Assembly (NCBI GenBank): GCA_043777755.1
Contig: JAYWHK010000222.1
Location: forward strand, 1 to 22,105
DNA: 22,105 bases
Source of the DNA: CANHEE01 sp043777755
GTDB taxonomy: Bacteria > Bacteroidota > Bacteroidia > Chitinophagales > Saprospiraceae
Direction: 5' to 3'
The notes beneath the pieces are model-generated. The model was given only the letters and a program-made list of their open reading frames with translations. It was not told the origin of the DNA and ran no database searches. This document shows, piece after piece, positions 7,601 through 14,678 of this stretch (position 1 is the first letter of the stretch; every line of letters begins with the position of its first letter). A program made the translations under genes and the position numbers.

Positions 7601-9229
7601 TTGTGTACAGACAAGCAGCAAGATTCTCTTCAATTTAAAGGAAAAACGGCTTTTTATAACTTAAAAACCTACGAATTAAAAATTGGAGGTGTGCCTTTCA
7701 TCAACTCTTGTGATGCCTTGATTTATCCTGAAAAAGGAGATATTGAAATCAAGCCAGGTGGCGTTATGTCCACGCTTGAAAACTGTAAAATCGTAGCGGA
7801 TACATTGAGTAAATACCACGTTATTAACAAAGCAACCGTAAATATTGCTGGTAAAAAAGCCTACAACGCAAAAGGATATTATGAATACAATATTGGTAAA
7901 AAGAAACAAGAAATCTTGTTTAGCAATATCGTAGGCGCAAGGGTAGGGAAGGGACAAGCCAGTGAGAAAAAAACAGCGACCCGTGCCACAGGCGAAGTTG
8001 CAGCAAAAGACAGCTTTTTGATTGATTTTAAAACAGAGTTTCACGGACAAATCAGCTTAAATGCAGAATCCAAAAACTTGAATTTTAAGGGATATGCCAG
8101 CCTAAATGCACCAAAATTACCTTACAAAGAATGGTTCACGATTAATTGTGATGCCGACAAAAAAGACTTAGCCATACCTTATGATGTTCCAGTGAATTAT
8201 CAGCAAGAGCCGTTGCGTACAGGTATTTATTTGAGCAAAGAAAGTGGACAAATGTACCCCAATATTATGACTACTTTATTTTTGAGAAAAGATAGAGAAT
8301 TTTTAGATTGCCGAGGACTTCTTAAATATAACCTTGCAAAAGACCAATTTTATCTTGGAGATTCATTAAAAGTTGCCAATTACGGGAATCCAAATCCCAA
8401 TAACAAGGTTTATAAAGGCAATTTATTGGTTTTTAATAACAAAGATGGCTCTGTTCAAGGCGAAGGCAAGTTCAATATTGGTGCTGGACTGAACGGCGGT
8501 GTGAAACTTACAGCGGCAGGAACTTGTACTGCACAATTTGCAAAGCCAGCTTCCGATACCGTTACTTTGCAAATGATGGATTATAAGATATTCACCGATA
8601 TGATGGTCGGAATTGATTTTTTAATTCCTGACAAATTACTAAACGTAATTATCAATGATTTTGCCTTAACTTCTGCGGAATCAAGTGATGTAGAATACAA
8701 CCGTAGTTTTTCTTTTTATGAAAAAGCCTTGTCAGAAATCATTACAGACCCTAACGAATGGTCAAAAGTAGTGAACAATATGAGAGAGAAAACATTGGAA
8801 ATTCCTAAAAAATACAACAAGTTTCCTTTCTTTTTTAGTTATTTACCAATGCGATGGAACGCTGAAACACAATCATTTGTCTCTATCCGTGACAATTGTG
8901 GCTTAGGTAGCATCAATGGTGAAAAAATAAACAAACAAGTCAATGCTTATGTTGAGTTCCGACAGCTTTCTGCCGAAAATGACGACAGAGTGAATTTTTA
9001 TATTAAAACGCAAAGTGATAATTATTATTTGTTTGCTTATCAAAAAGGCACAATGAATGTGGTATCTAACAATCCCAAATTCATGGAGGTTTTGGCTACC
9101 TTAAAAAAAGATGAAAAAAGTAAAAAACTATCAAACGGAGAAACGTATCTTATTGAATCCGTAGATGCTGCTGCGGCAACGGCTTTTGTAGAAAGAATAA
9201 AACAAGCAAGACTTGTAAAAAGTAATTAA
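4646..9229 (+). CDS. Very large exported protein of unknown function
   Basis: I do not recognise this 1,527-residue protein beyond a likely Bacteroidota-restricted exported protein. The start has a hydrophobic signal-like segment (LTLFFIFFSILAFG, then QRTEK); ATG 4646 fits the promoter, while ATG 4682 would give a shorter signal peptide. The body is rich in alternating beta-strand patterns and charged residues, with no long hydrophobic segment after the signal. Related segments recur: near residues 773, 866 and 1254 a K-G-x-I/L strand is followed by G-x-G-x-G (GNFKGQILLSNKGYQGKG, HTLKGTIILTPRGVRGRG, KVYKGNLLVFNNKDGSVQGEG). No catalytic motif, Cys-rich module or T9SS sorting domain is evident. 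It stands alone in its transcription unit, convergent with the molybdenum hydroxylase genes. A periplasmic or outer-membrane-associated beta-repeat structural protein is plausible, but this is inference. Confidence 0.85.
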   Translation: MNIQTFVVLAKKMLTLFFIFFSILAFGQRTEKFSEDKTEFIKQMEEMMKQSKNNEMSNIMDDFKKLYKNGYFNDAQMTALIETSNLMQVQRLPPNPYFKDYLKVLMVLKKSEFGDVRFDKWHAIVNAMLNDIEKRRIAPVEVFLEFSFDFFDKNALRHSSGGTSWYANAKEFELKYEDKKPTIYFEKFDLIAKAKKDSTVILGTSGIYFPTEEVFKGKSGKVSWTRFKDYEDVYCTFQSDYTVDTKKSIYDVAKTTLHYPALFPDKDIEGQFEEKIVTENVSEASYPRFKSFNNLLKINNLGQGIQYVGGFRLEGTTVRGFGSKDRKANIFIVDEKLRQKFRASSELFSIRKGDRIVGESVETVIYFGKDSLFHPSVNFRFEIPKRELRLSRGSRGSDRNPFYDSYHKNNIDSDKIDWYLEKDSIVIGEKNFTTGGITTRVEMESFKYYNDADYRRIQSTGSTNPIAVLKLVYNEQQKTVIDALIFAKRLNPNFDVKQIQSLLYDLVGKGFINFDADNQLITIRDKVLHYADASLKKVDFDALKIVSESEKSNAWFNLADKKLNIQGVSSMELSTKQQVGFRPLNGKIQVKENRNMDFAGKMFCGYTTMIGKDYRFDYDKFQVDMDSVRYFDIFVPSGELDKLGQPVAKGINSRIEYANGVLLVDAPNNKSGRDDINMFPSFQSRGNSYVFYDKKITQDSVYRRDSFYFKLDKFSFNHADNFVREDVLFKGEMKSTNIFPDYKEVLSIQEDNSLGFKTNTPQPGGYPAYQGKGNFKGQILLSNKGYQGKGIINYIGATINSEDIIFKPKQMLASAKKFDLEEDRVSAVKVPQVKGEDVNIDWRPYRDSMYITTKEKPFAMFKANDHTLKGTIILTPRGVRGRGLMDWTKGAMTSRLFSFGANSTEADTMNMQIKVVGANALAFDTKNISGKADFDEQIGRFKANSDKISTTMPYNQYSTSMSEFSWDMKNETVTFKSDDKKLATFLCTDKQQDSLQFKGKTAFYNLKTYELKIGGVPFINSCDALIYPEKGDIEIKPGGVMSTLENCKIVADTLSKYHVINKATVNIAGKKAYNAKGYYEYNIGKKKQEILFSNIVGARVGKGQASEKKTATRATGEVAAKDSFLIDFKTEFHGQISLNAESKNLNFKGYASLNAPKLPYKEWFTINCDADKKDLAIPYDVPVNYQQEPLRTGIYLSKESGQMYPNIMTTLFLRKDREFLDCRGLLKYNLAKDQFYLGDSLKVANYGNPNPNNKVYKGNLLVFNNKDGSVQGEGKFNIGAGLNGGVKLTAAGTCTAQFAKPASDTVTLQMMDYKIFTDMMVGIDFLIPDKLLNVIINDFALTSAESSDVEYNRSFSFYEKALSEIITDPNEWSKVVNNMREKTLEIPKKYNKFPFFFSYLPMRWNAETQSFVSIRDNCGLGSINGEKINKQVNAYVEFRQLSAENDDRVNFYIKTQSDNYYLFAYQKGTMNVVSNNPKFMEVLATLKKDEKSKKLSNGETYLIESVDAAAATAFVERIKQARLVKSN

Positions 9230-9261
9230 AATAGTCAAATTATGACAAAATTAAGCAGGAT

Positions 9262-9354
9262 AGGAACACTGATTTTACTGATAATTATGATTTATTAAGA
9301 TGTTTGTATATGAAATCTTGATGAATCTTGAAAATCAGTCCAATCAGTGTTCTG
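9262..9354. repeat. Imperfect long inverted repeat between convergent genes
   Basis: Arm 9262-9282 pairs with arm 9334-9354 at 17 of 21 positions; the shared core is AACACTGATT. The 51-bp interior is AT-rich and contains ATCTTGATGAATCTTGA, a short internal direct repeat. It fills the gap between the 1,527-residue gene and the Moco subunit gene and could serve both as a transcription barrier. It looks like a dispersed intergenic repeat, but one copy cannot show that. Confidence 0.65.
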
Positions 9355-9372
9355 TTTTTTCGTAGCAATTAC

Positions 9373-11541
9373 CTACGCTAATTTCAAAGGTAAACTTCTC
9401 AAATTTTTTCCAGTCAAATCAAATACAGCGGCAGCAATCGCTGGTGCAACTGGTGCTAATGGCGGTTCGCCAACACCATAAGGTTCAGGCGCATTTTCTA
9501 CGATAAAGGTCTGAATATCAGGAGTATCTATCAATTTAGGCAAAGTATATTCATGGTAATTGCTAACGTCCATTTTTCCATCTTTTACCAAAACTTCCTC
9601 AAAAAGTGTGGCACTAATACCCATCATGGCACAACCTTCCATTTGCGCTCGAACTCCATTCGGATTAATAACTTTGCCACAATCCAAGAGCTGTGTTATT
9701 TTTTTTACAACAATATTTCCATCTACAATCGCTACTTCTGCGACACAAACGGCAATGCCTTTTCTATCATCGCCCATCGCCATACCTCGCCCGACGCCTT
9801 CGGGTTTTGCTGAATCCCAATCACTTTTCTTACGGGCAGTTTCCAATATTTTTACATAACGTTCATTGATTTCTTCGCTGCCTTTGCAGAGTTCAATACG
9901 CATTTCGATGGGGTCTTTTTTTGTTTTGTGCGCCAATTCGTTCATAAAACTCTCTATGGCAAACGTATTCGGAATCATACCAACGCCACGCCAAATACTA
10001 ACTGGATAAGGCACTTTTGCGTCCCAAACAGAAGCTGTTTTATTGGGAAAATTATAAATAAAACCAGCACCATGTCCAGCGGCAATCCAATCTGCACCGA
10101 CAAAATTCAGTGCCATATTGCCAGCCAATGTTTTTACAACTTCATCGGGTGTTGCTTGGTCGTGTGAGATTGCTTCAATCGTACCATTTTCACTGATAAA
10201 TGCTTGTAAAACATGGTGTGTATTTGGACGAAACATATCATTGTAAAACTCTTGTTCACGAGTAGGAATCAGTTTGATTGGTTTTCCCATTATTTGAGAA
10301 AGCCTTGCCGCCTGAGTTGCCTTGTTTTTGGGTGTTCGACGACCAAAACCACCACCCAGATAAGGTGTTTTTATTTCGATATTGTCCTTTTTTAAGCCCA
10401 AATCCTTGGCTACTTGATTGCGAACAAAATCAGGATTTTGAGAACCGATTATAATGGTTGCTTTGTCATTTTCGACATGAGCCACCGCACCATAGGTTTC
10501 CATTTGAGCATGGGCGGCGATAGGCATACGGTATTCTTGACGATAAACTTGTGATGGACTTCGCTCCAAAATCGTTTTGGCATTGCCTTTTTTCTGGACA
10601 TTCACCTCTTTTCCATTGCCAACGGTTACAAGCGTTTCAATGTCGGATTGTTGCCAGTTTTTAGGAATATCCCAAGTGACATCAATGGCATTTAGTCCTT
10701 TTTCAGCGGCAAAACGATTTTTTGCAACGACTGCCACCAAGTCATTTTCTTGAACAATTTTTATAACGCCATCTATTTTTTCAGCGGCACTTATGTCAAT
10801 TGTTTTAATTTTTCCTTCAAAATAAGGACTGTCCAAGGTCAGCGCATACAACATATCTGGTAGAGTGATATCCATCGTATATTCGGCAGTTCCCATCACT
10901 TTTGCTTCCAAATCAACTCTTTTTACTTCTGTTCCAACATATTTAAAAGTATTTGGTGTGCGCAAAGCTGGTGTTTTTGGCACTTTCCAATCAGTGGTTG
11001 AGTTGGCGATTTCGGCATAAGTTGCTTTGTATATTCCAAAAGATAAAATACCGTTTTCGGTAGCAATATCAGATGTTTTTGCGCCCCATTTTTTAGCGGC
11101 GGCTTCTTTTAGCATTTCTCGCATGGTGGCTGCAACCTCCCTGATGGGTTGATAAAGCGAAAGTGTGCTATTGCTACCACCTGTTCCTAAGCTATCAATA
11201 CTCCCTGTTTTTGTAGAAGCGTGTTCAACTTTGATTTGACTTGGTGTTACGTCCAATTCTTCAGCGGCAATCATAGCAAAACCAGTGAAAATACCTTGCC
11301 CCATTTCGATTTTAGGCGATTTCATCAAAATGGTATTGTCTTTTAGTATTTCAAACCAAAAATCAGGTTTGAAAGTATTAATGGCAGCGGGCGCATCTAA
11401 ACTTTCAGCAGTTTGAGCAGCGAATCGACGCATAGGACTACAACCCAAATAGGAAGCAACGATTGAGCCACCCATTACAATTGCGCCACGTTGAAGGAAT
11501 TTTCTTCGAGAAAATGATTTTTTATTATTTTCAGTTGTCAT
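9373..11541 (-). CDS. Molybdenum hydroxylase, Moco-binding large subunit (isoquinoline 1-oxidoreductase beta-like)
   Basis: A 722-residue large subunit of a two-component xanthine dehydrogenase-family enzyme. Such enzymes hydroxylate N-heterocycles or oxidise aldehydes using molybdopterin cytosine dinucleotide; the real substrate cannot be read from sequence. The N-terminus carries a twin-arginine signal (SRRKFLQRG followed by a hydrophobic stretch), so the complex is exported folded with its cofactor. Family landmarks: EMGQGIFTGFAMIAAEELDV near the start, GGGFGRRTP for cofactor contact, SIWRGVGMIPNTFAIESFMNELA, and the C-terminal GVGEPPLAPVAPAI carrying the expected catalytic Glu. YLGC at the end of the signal resembles a lipobox but is not a good match. 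It lies 55 bp downstream of the 2Fe-2S subunit gene, separated by a heptamer array. The cytochrome subunit and cofactor-insertion (XdhC/MocA-like) genes often found nearby are absent here. Confidence 0.93.
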   Translation of the reverse strand: MTTENNKKSFSRRKFLQRGAIVMGGSIVASYLGCSPMRRFAAQTAESLDAPAAINTFKPDFWFEILKDNTILMKSPKIEMGQGIFTGFAMIAAEELDVTPSQIKVEHASTKTGSIDSLGTGGSNSTLSLYQPIREVAATMREMLKEAAAKKWGAKTSDIATENGILSFGIYKATYAEIANSTTDWKVPKTPALRTPNTFKYVGTEVKRVDLEAKVMGTAEYTMDITLPDMLYALTLDSPYFEGKIKTIDISAAEKIDGVIKIVQENDLVAVVAKNRFAAEKGLNAIDVTWDIPKNWQQSDIETLVTVGNGKEVNVQKKGNAKTILERSPSQVYRQEYRMPIAAHAQMETYGAVAHVENDKATIIIGSQNPDFVRNQVAKDLGLKKDNIEIKTPYLGGGFGRRTPKNKATQAARLSQIMGKPIKLIPTREQEFYNDMFRPNTHHVLQAFISENGTIEAISHDQATPDEVVKTLAGNMALNFVGADWIAAGHGAGFIYNFPNKTASVWDAKVPYPVSIWRGVGMIPNTFAIESFMNELAHKTKKDPIEMRIELCKGSEEINERYVKILETARKKSDWDSAKPEGVGRGMAMGDDRKGIAVCVAEVAIVDGNIVVKKITQLLDCGKVINPNGVRAQMEGCAMMGISATLFEEVLVKDGKMDVSNYHEYTLPKLIDTPDIQTFIVENAPEPYGVGEPPLAPVAPAIAAAVFDLTGKNLRSLPLKLA

Positions 11542-11560
11542 TTTTTTACTTTATTTTTAA

Positions 11561-11603
11561 ATATCCAATATCCAATATCCAATATCCAATATCCAATTAT
11601 CCA
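11561..11603. repeat. Heptamer tandem repeat (ATATCCA)5
   Basis: Five perfect head-to-tail copies of ATATCCA occupy 11561-11595, followed by a degenerate 8-bp unit to 11603. The array fills most of the 55-bp gap between the 2Fe-2S subunit gene and the Moco subunit gene, and its degenerate end includes the last codons and the TAA stop (11597-11599) of the upstream gene. Confidence 0.95.
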
Positions 11604-12064
11604 ATTTTTTTTAATTCAGCGGCTTTCAGAATGGCTTGAATGATTCTTGGATGCGTACCGCAGCGGCAAATATTGCTAATGTTATTTTTGATGTCTTCTA
11701 TGGTAGGATTTGGATTTTCGTCCAAGAGTTTTGCGGCAGCCATCATAAAACCAGATTGGCAATAACCACACTGAGGTACTTGAATGTCCATCCATGCTTG
11801 TTGTACAGGATGCAGATGCGTTAAATCTGGAGAAAGCCCTTCGATGGTGGTAATTTTTTTTCCAGCTGCCATCTCTACGGGGTACGAACAAGAGCGTACC
11901 AATTCGCCTTCTACGTGCATGGAGCAAGCACCACAAAGTGCTTTTCCACAGCCATATTTTGTACCTTTTAGATTTAGCTCGTCACGAACAACCCATAGTA
12001 AAGGTGTGTCAGGAGCAACATCTACGGTCGTTGCTTTGCCATTTATAGTAAAATTTAAATTCAT
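11597..12064 (-). CDS. Molybdenum hydroxylase, 2Fe-2S small subunit (isoquinoline 1-oxidoreductase alpha-like)
   Basis: A 155-residue electron-transfer subunit with two [2Fe-2S] clusters that carries electrons away from the Moco subunit encoded just downstream. The N-terminal plant-ferredoxin-like half shows GCGKALCGACSMHVEG followed by a fourth Cys in LVRSC. The C-terminal helical half has CGYCQSGFMM and the CRCGTH motif, so all eight cluster ligands appear present. Length is normal for the family. It has no signal of its own; family knowledge suggests it is co-exported with the Tat-bearing large subunit. It is the first gene of the two-gene operon; a possible -7 box lies at 12100-12107. The final residues KKIG and the stop codon abut the heptamer array. 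Confidence 0.95.
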   Translation of the reverse strand: MNLNFTINGKATTVDVAPDTPLLWVVRDELNLKGTKYGCGKALCGACSMHVEGELVRSCSYPVEMAAGKKITTIEGLSPDLTHLHPVQQAWMDIQVPQCGYCQSGFMMAAAKLLDENPNPTIEDIKNNISNICRCGTHPRIIQAILKAAELKKIG

Positions 12065-12099
12065 CTTTTATATTTAAAAAAAAGTATTGTTAGGTTTTG

Positions 12100-12107
12100 C
12101 AAAAATA
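12100..12107 (-). promoter_or_regulatory. Candidate -7 box for the molybdenum hydroxylase operon
   Basis: On the minus strand this reads TATTTTTG (TAnnTTTG), 36 bp before the ATG at 12064. No TTTG element is visible at the expected upstream distance, so the call is tentative. Confidence 0.4.
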
Positions 12108-12150
12108 AACAATATTTTTATATGATGAGAAAATAATTGTTTATTTTTAT

Positions 12151-12194
12151 AAAAAAAAATCGTACAAGCGCAATATAGCACTTGTACGATTTTT
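12151..12194 (-). terminator. Strong intrinsic terminator after the AP2-domain gene
   Basis: Arms 12155-12168 and 12181-12194 pair perfectly over 14 bp (core CGTACAAG) around a 12-nt loop. Read on the minus strand it follows the stop codon of the gene at 12220-12756 by 25 bp and runs into at least five further T residues (A-run at 12151-12159 on plus). It insulates the downstream molybdenum hydroxylase operon. Confidence 0.88.
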
Positions 12195-12219
12195 AGATAC
12201 CCATTTGAAAATCAATGAA

Positions 12220-12756
12220 TTACTTTCTTATTTTATTGATTTTGCCCTCTTCTCCAAACAATTCAGCGGATTTTACGTTGTAAGCAATCGCAGCTTCGTC
12301 AGCAGTATTGAACATTCCAAGGTGTAGAGTTTTGCCTTTGTTGGAAATTACCGCACGAAATTTACTGTTTTCACGATAAACGCCAGTGTAACCAGTATCG
12401 CTTGTCGTTTTTCTTTGGCGACTTGCGACAGAACGTGTACGATACGCTAAATTCTCTACACGACAGTCAAGTTTATCTCCATTGGTAGTACCAACGAGTC
12501 TCTTGTCAGCTGTTTTGGTATCTGACAACCATTTCTCGGCAATCAATTTGTGAAGGTAAATAGTTTCGGTAGTGTAACCTTTTTTATCTGGTAATGTCCA
12601 CGCTTTTTGGAAGAAAGCACAGCCACTGGAGTGCATTCTTAGCTGATTGACAATGTCGATTTTAGCCAGATAAGGCTCTGTACTGAGGTAATCATAGACA
12701 TAATTGTCTATGACAACTACTTCCTCAGAATTCTTGAGTTTTAATTGAATAGTCAC
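12220..12756 (-). CDS. AP2-domain protein with a degenerate HNH-like region
   Basis: A 178-residue protein. Residues about 122-174 match an AP2 DNA-binding domain: GYTGVYRENSKFRAVI, then GKTLHLGMFNTADEAAIAYN and a terminal FGEEGKIN. Residues about 60-110 resemble the HNH module usually found before AP2 in bacterial and phage homing-type endonucleases (H69 in YLHKLIAEKWL, then NGDKLDCRVENLAYRT). The usual catalytic N-H-x-D is replaced: the expected His is T90 and the expected Asp is N92. Family knowledge: AP2 recognises DNA and HNH cuts it. I infer a protein that kept binding and lost cutting, perhaps a regulator. The first 60 residues are unrecognised. It is a single-gene unit with its own promoter (12874-12905) and terminator. 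Loss of activity is inferred from residues alone. Confidence 0.88.
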   Translation of the reverse strand: MTIQLKLKNSEEVVVIDNYVYDYLSTEPYLAKIDIVNQLRMHSSGCAFFQKAWTLPDKKGYTTETIYLHKLIAEKWLSDTKTADKRLVGTTNGDKLDCRVENLAYRTRSVASRQRKTTSDTGYTGVYRENSKFRAVISNKGKTLHLGMFNTADEAAIAYNVKSAELFGEEGKINKIRK

Positions 12757-12806
12757 TGTTCGTTTGTATTTGGAATTTAAACTATGCTCAATAAATAATT
12801 TTTAAA

Positions 12807-12839
12807 TTGCCTGATTAAGAAAAAATTATTGTAAATTTG
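12807..12839 (+). promoter_or_regulatory. Candidate promoter for ribD
   Basis: TTG at 12807-12809 and TAAATTTG at 12832-12839 are separated by 22 bp, close to Bacteroidota spacing. It would give a leader of about 105 nt before ATG 12951. It overlaps the leader of the divergent AP2 gene, so the two transcripts would overlap. Confidence 0.5.
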
Positions 12840-12873
12840 ACTTAGCTTTTCATTTATTTGGGTATTTCTTTTG

Positions 12874-12905
12874 CAAATCTATTTGCTTATTTTCTATCTA
12901 CCAAA
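12874..12905 (-). promoter_or_regulatory. Candidate promoter for the AP2-domain gene
   Basis: On the minus strand TTTG (12905-12902), a 20-bp spacer and TAGATTTG (12881-12874) match the Bacteroidota consensus closely. The transcript would start near 12867, giving a leader of about 110 nt before the ATG at 12756. Confidence 0.6.
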
Positions 12906-12950
12906 TATTTTAAAAAATAACACTTAAATTTCAATAATATTTTTTTGGAA

Positions 12951-14024
12951 ATGTATAAATCTTTAATTAACAATACTATTACGTCTTATATTGACATTGC
13001 TATGACACAGCGTTGCATCGAATTGGCAAGAAAATACCAGCGAAATGTTTTTAAAAATCCAACAGTCGGTGCAATTGTTGTTTGTGAAAATAGAATTATT
13101 GGAGAAGGCGCACATGAGTTTTATGGACAAGGACACGCTGAGGTCAATGCAATCAATAGCGTACAAAAAGAAGATGAATACTTATTGAAAAAATCTGTTA
13201 TCTATGTCACGCTTGAGCCTTGCTTTCATCATGGCAAAACACCTCCTTGTGTTGCTTTGATTTTAGAAAAAAAAATACCAAGAGTTGTTATAAGCTGCGT
13301 TGATCCTTATGAAAAAGTGGCAGGTAGAAGTATCGAATTGCTTCGAGCAAATGGGGTAGAAGTGGTTGTTGGTGTTTTAGAAAAAGAAGGTTTGGATTTG
13401 ATTAGACCCTTTGTCGTGAATACTTTTCAAGGACGACCTTATGTTATATTAAAGTACGCTCAAAGTGCTGACGGTTTTATTGGTAAAAAAAATGAGCAAG
13501 TTTGGCTGACCAATTCTTTTTCAAAACATTTGGTACACAAGTGGCGCAGCGAGTGTGACGGGATTTTGGTTGGGCGAAATACCGTTATGGTGGACAATCC
13601 TTCGCTGACAAATCGCTTGTATTTTGGTAAAAATCCTACAAGGGTTGTTATTGATAGGCAATTGAAAATAACAGCTGAAAAAGCAATTTTTGATACCGCT
13701 GCGCCAAGTATTTTTTTCAATGAAAAAAAGGAGGAAAAACAAACCTTGCATCGTTACATCAAAGTGGATTTTAATCAAAGTGTTCTTCCTACTATTTTAA
13801 GGCGATTGTTGGAAGAAGGCATTAGCAAACTCATTGTCGAAGGAGGAGCTGAAACCATACAAAATTTTGTCAATGCCAACCTTTGGGACGAAGCAAGAGT
13901 ATTTTATACGTCAAAAATGATTAATGACGGTATAAAATCTCCTGAGTTGCGCAATGCACTATTGGTCGAAGAGCATAATATTAAAGATGACAATCTAAAA
14001 GTTTTCTATCGTTCAATTATTTAA
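12951..14024 (+). CDS. ribD: Bifunctional riboflavin biosynthesis deaminase/reductase RibD
   Basis: Carries out two consecutive cytoplasmic steps of riboflavin synthesis: deamination of the pyrimidinone intermediate, then NADPH-dependent reduction of its ribosyl side chain. The N-terminal cytidine-deaminase-like domain has the zinc site HAEVNAI and PCFHHGKTPPC. The C-terminal reductase domain shows LKYAQSADGFIG, GILVGRNTVMVDNPSLTNR and KLIVEGGAETIQNFV. ATG 12951 is preferred: a TTG six bases earlier is possible, and ATG 13002 would remove the residues that normally precede the first helix (MTQRCIELA aligns with the family's usual start region). Full length is about 357 residues, typical for fused RibD. 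It is divergent from the AP2 gene. No FMN riboswitch core is visible in the leader, and no other rib gene is in the window. Confidence 0.96.
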   Translation: MYKSLINNTITSYIDIAMTQRCIELARKYQRNVFKNPTVGAIVVCENRIIGEGAHEFYGQGHAEVNAINSVQKEDEYLLKKSVIYVTLEPCFHHGKTPPCVALILEKKIPRVVISCVDPYEKVAGRSIELLRANGVEVVVGVLEKEGLDLIRPFVVNTFQGRPYVILKYAQSADGFIGKKNEQVWLTNSFSKHLVHKWRSECDGILVGRNTVMVDNPSLTNRLYFGKNPTRVVIDRQLKITAEKAIFDTAAPSIFFNEKKEEKQTLHRYIKVDFNQSVLPTILRRLLEEGISKLIVEGGAETIQNFVNANLWDEARVFYTSKMINDGIKSPELRNALLVEEHNIKDDNLKVFYRSII

Positions 14025-14076
14025 ATATTAAAAAACATCTTATATAAGTTAATATTCTTTTAAAGGTTTTAAAAAA

Positions 14077-14108
14077 TTTGTTTTGAGTATGATTTCCCTT
14101 TACTTTTG
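14077..14108 (+). promoter_or_regulatory. Promoter of the small exported thioredoxin-fold gene
   Basis: TTTG at 14077-14080, a 20-bp spacer and TACTTTTG at 14101-14108 match the Bacteroidota consensus well. The ATG is 28 bp further downstream. This suggests the gene is transcribed independently of ribD. Confidence 0.7.
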
Positions 14109-14135
14109 TAGTGTTTAAAAATCAAAAAAGAGCTG

Positions 14136-14678
14136 ATGAAGTATAATCTTTACATATTATTATTTTTTATTATGTTCTCAAAGCCTGCTTGGTCGCAACA
14201 AGCAAGCCGAGTGAACTGGATGACTTGGGAGCAAGCCGTGAGCCGAACAAAGAATGATCCTCGCAAAATCATGGTTCACATCTACACGGAAGGCTGTAAT
14301 CCTTGTAAATATATGGATAACACTACTTTTGCATCGCAAGAAGTGGTGGATTTAATCAATAAAAAATTTTATTCCGTCAAATTAGATGCTAAATCAAAAG
14401 ACGCCTTGAAGTATGACGGGAAAAATTTAGAATACAAATGCAGCGCAGGTTCTTGTTTTCACGAGTTGGCTTGGGAGCTGACAGGCGGTAGTCTGAGCTT
14501 TCCAAGTGTTATTTTTTTAGATGAAGGACAAGCAAATATTGGTGCAATTCCAGATTATAAAGATGCCAATCAATTTTTACTTTACGTTGAATATTATGGT
14601 TTTGGATTTTCTTCCAAGATGCCATTCTCAAAATATCCTTCCTATCGAAAAAAACACGGTTTCGCTCATAAAAATTAA
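14136..14678 (+). CDS. Exported thioredoxin-fold protein
   Basis: A 180-residue protein of the thioredoxin_7/DUF255-like type. Residues 1-20 form a Sec signal peptide (hydrophobic core, ending PAWSQQ). The mature part contains the active-site CNPC (C54, C57) after HIYTEG, a strand ending in LDAKSK, and the cis-proline of SFPSVIFLDE at P123. A second Cys pair, C102 and C107 (KCSAGSCFHE), lies between them and is not part of the core fold. Expected role: periplasmic thiol oxidation or reduction; partner unknown. It has its own promoter and a terminator starting at the stop codon, so it is monocistronic. It is not closely related to the TlpA-like pair at 135-3017. Confidence 0.9.
   Translation: MKYNLYILLFFIMFSKPAWSQQASRVNWMTWEQAVSRTKNDPRKIMVHIYTEGCNPCKYMDNTTFASQEVVDLINKKFYSVKLDAKSKDALKYDGKNLEYKCSAGSCFHELAWELTGGSLSFPSVIFLDEGQANIGAIPDYKDANQFLLYVEYYGFGFSSKMPFSKYPSYRKKHGFAHKN

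Noticed and set aside
7138..8050. Two open frames of 112 and 124 codons on the minus strand inside the 1,527-residue gene
   Set aside because: They overlap a continuous, signal-bearing reading frame and have no recognisable domain or promoter.
12840..12950. Possible FMN riboswitch in the ribD leader
   Set aside because: The leader is AT-rich and lacks the conserved RFN core and its G-rich stems.
14024..14056. AT-only inverted repeat after ribD (AATATTAA...TTAATATT) as a terminator
   Set aside because: The stem is only 8 A-T pairs and weak; it overlaps the 17-mer shared with 4574-4590, which is a better explanation for the right arm.
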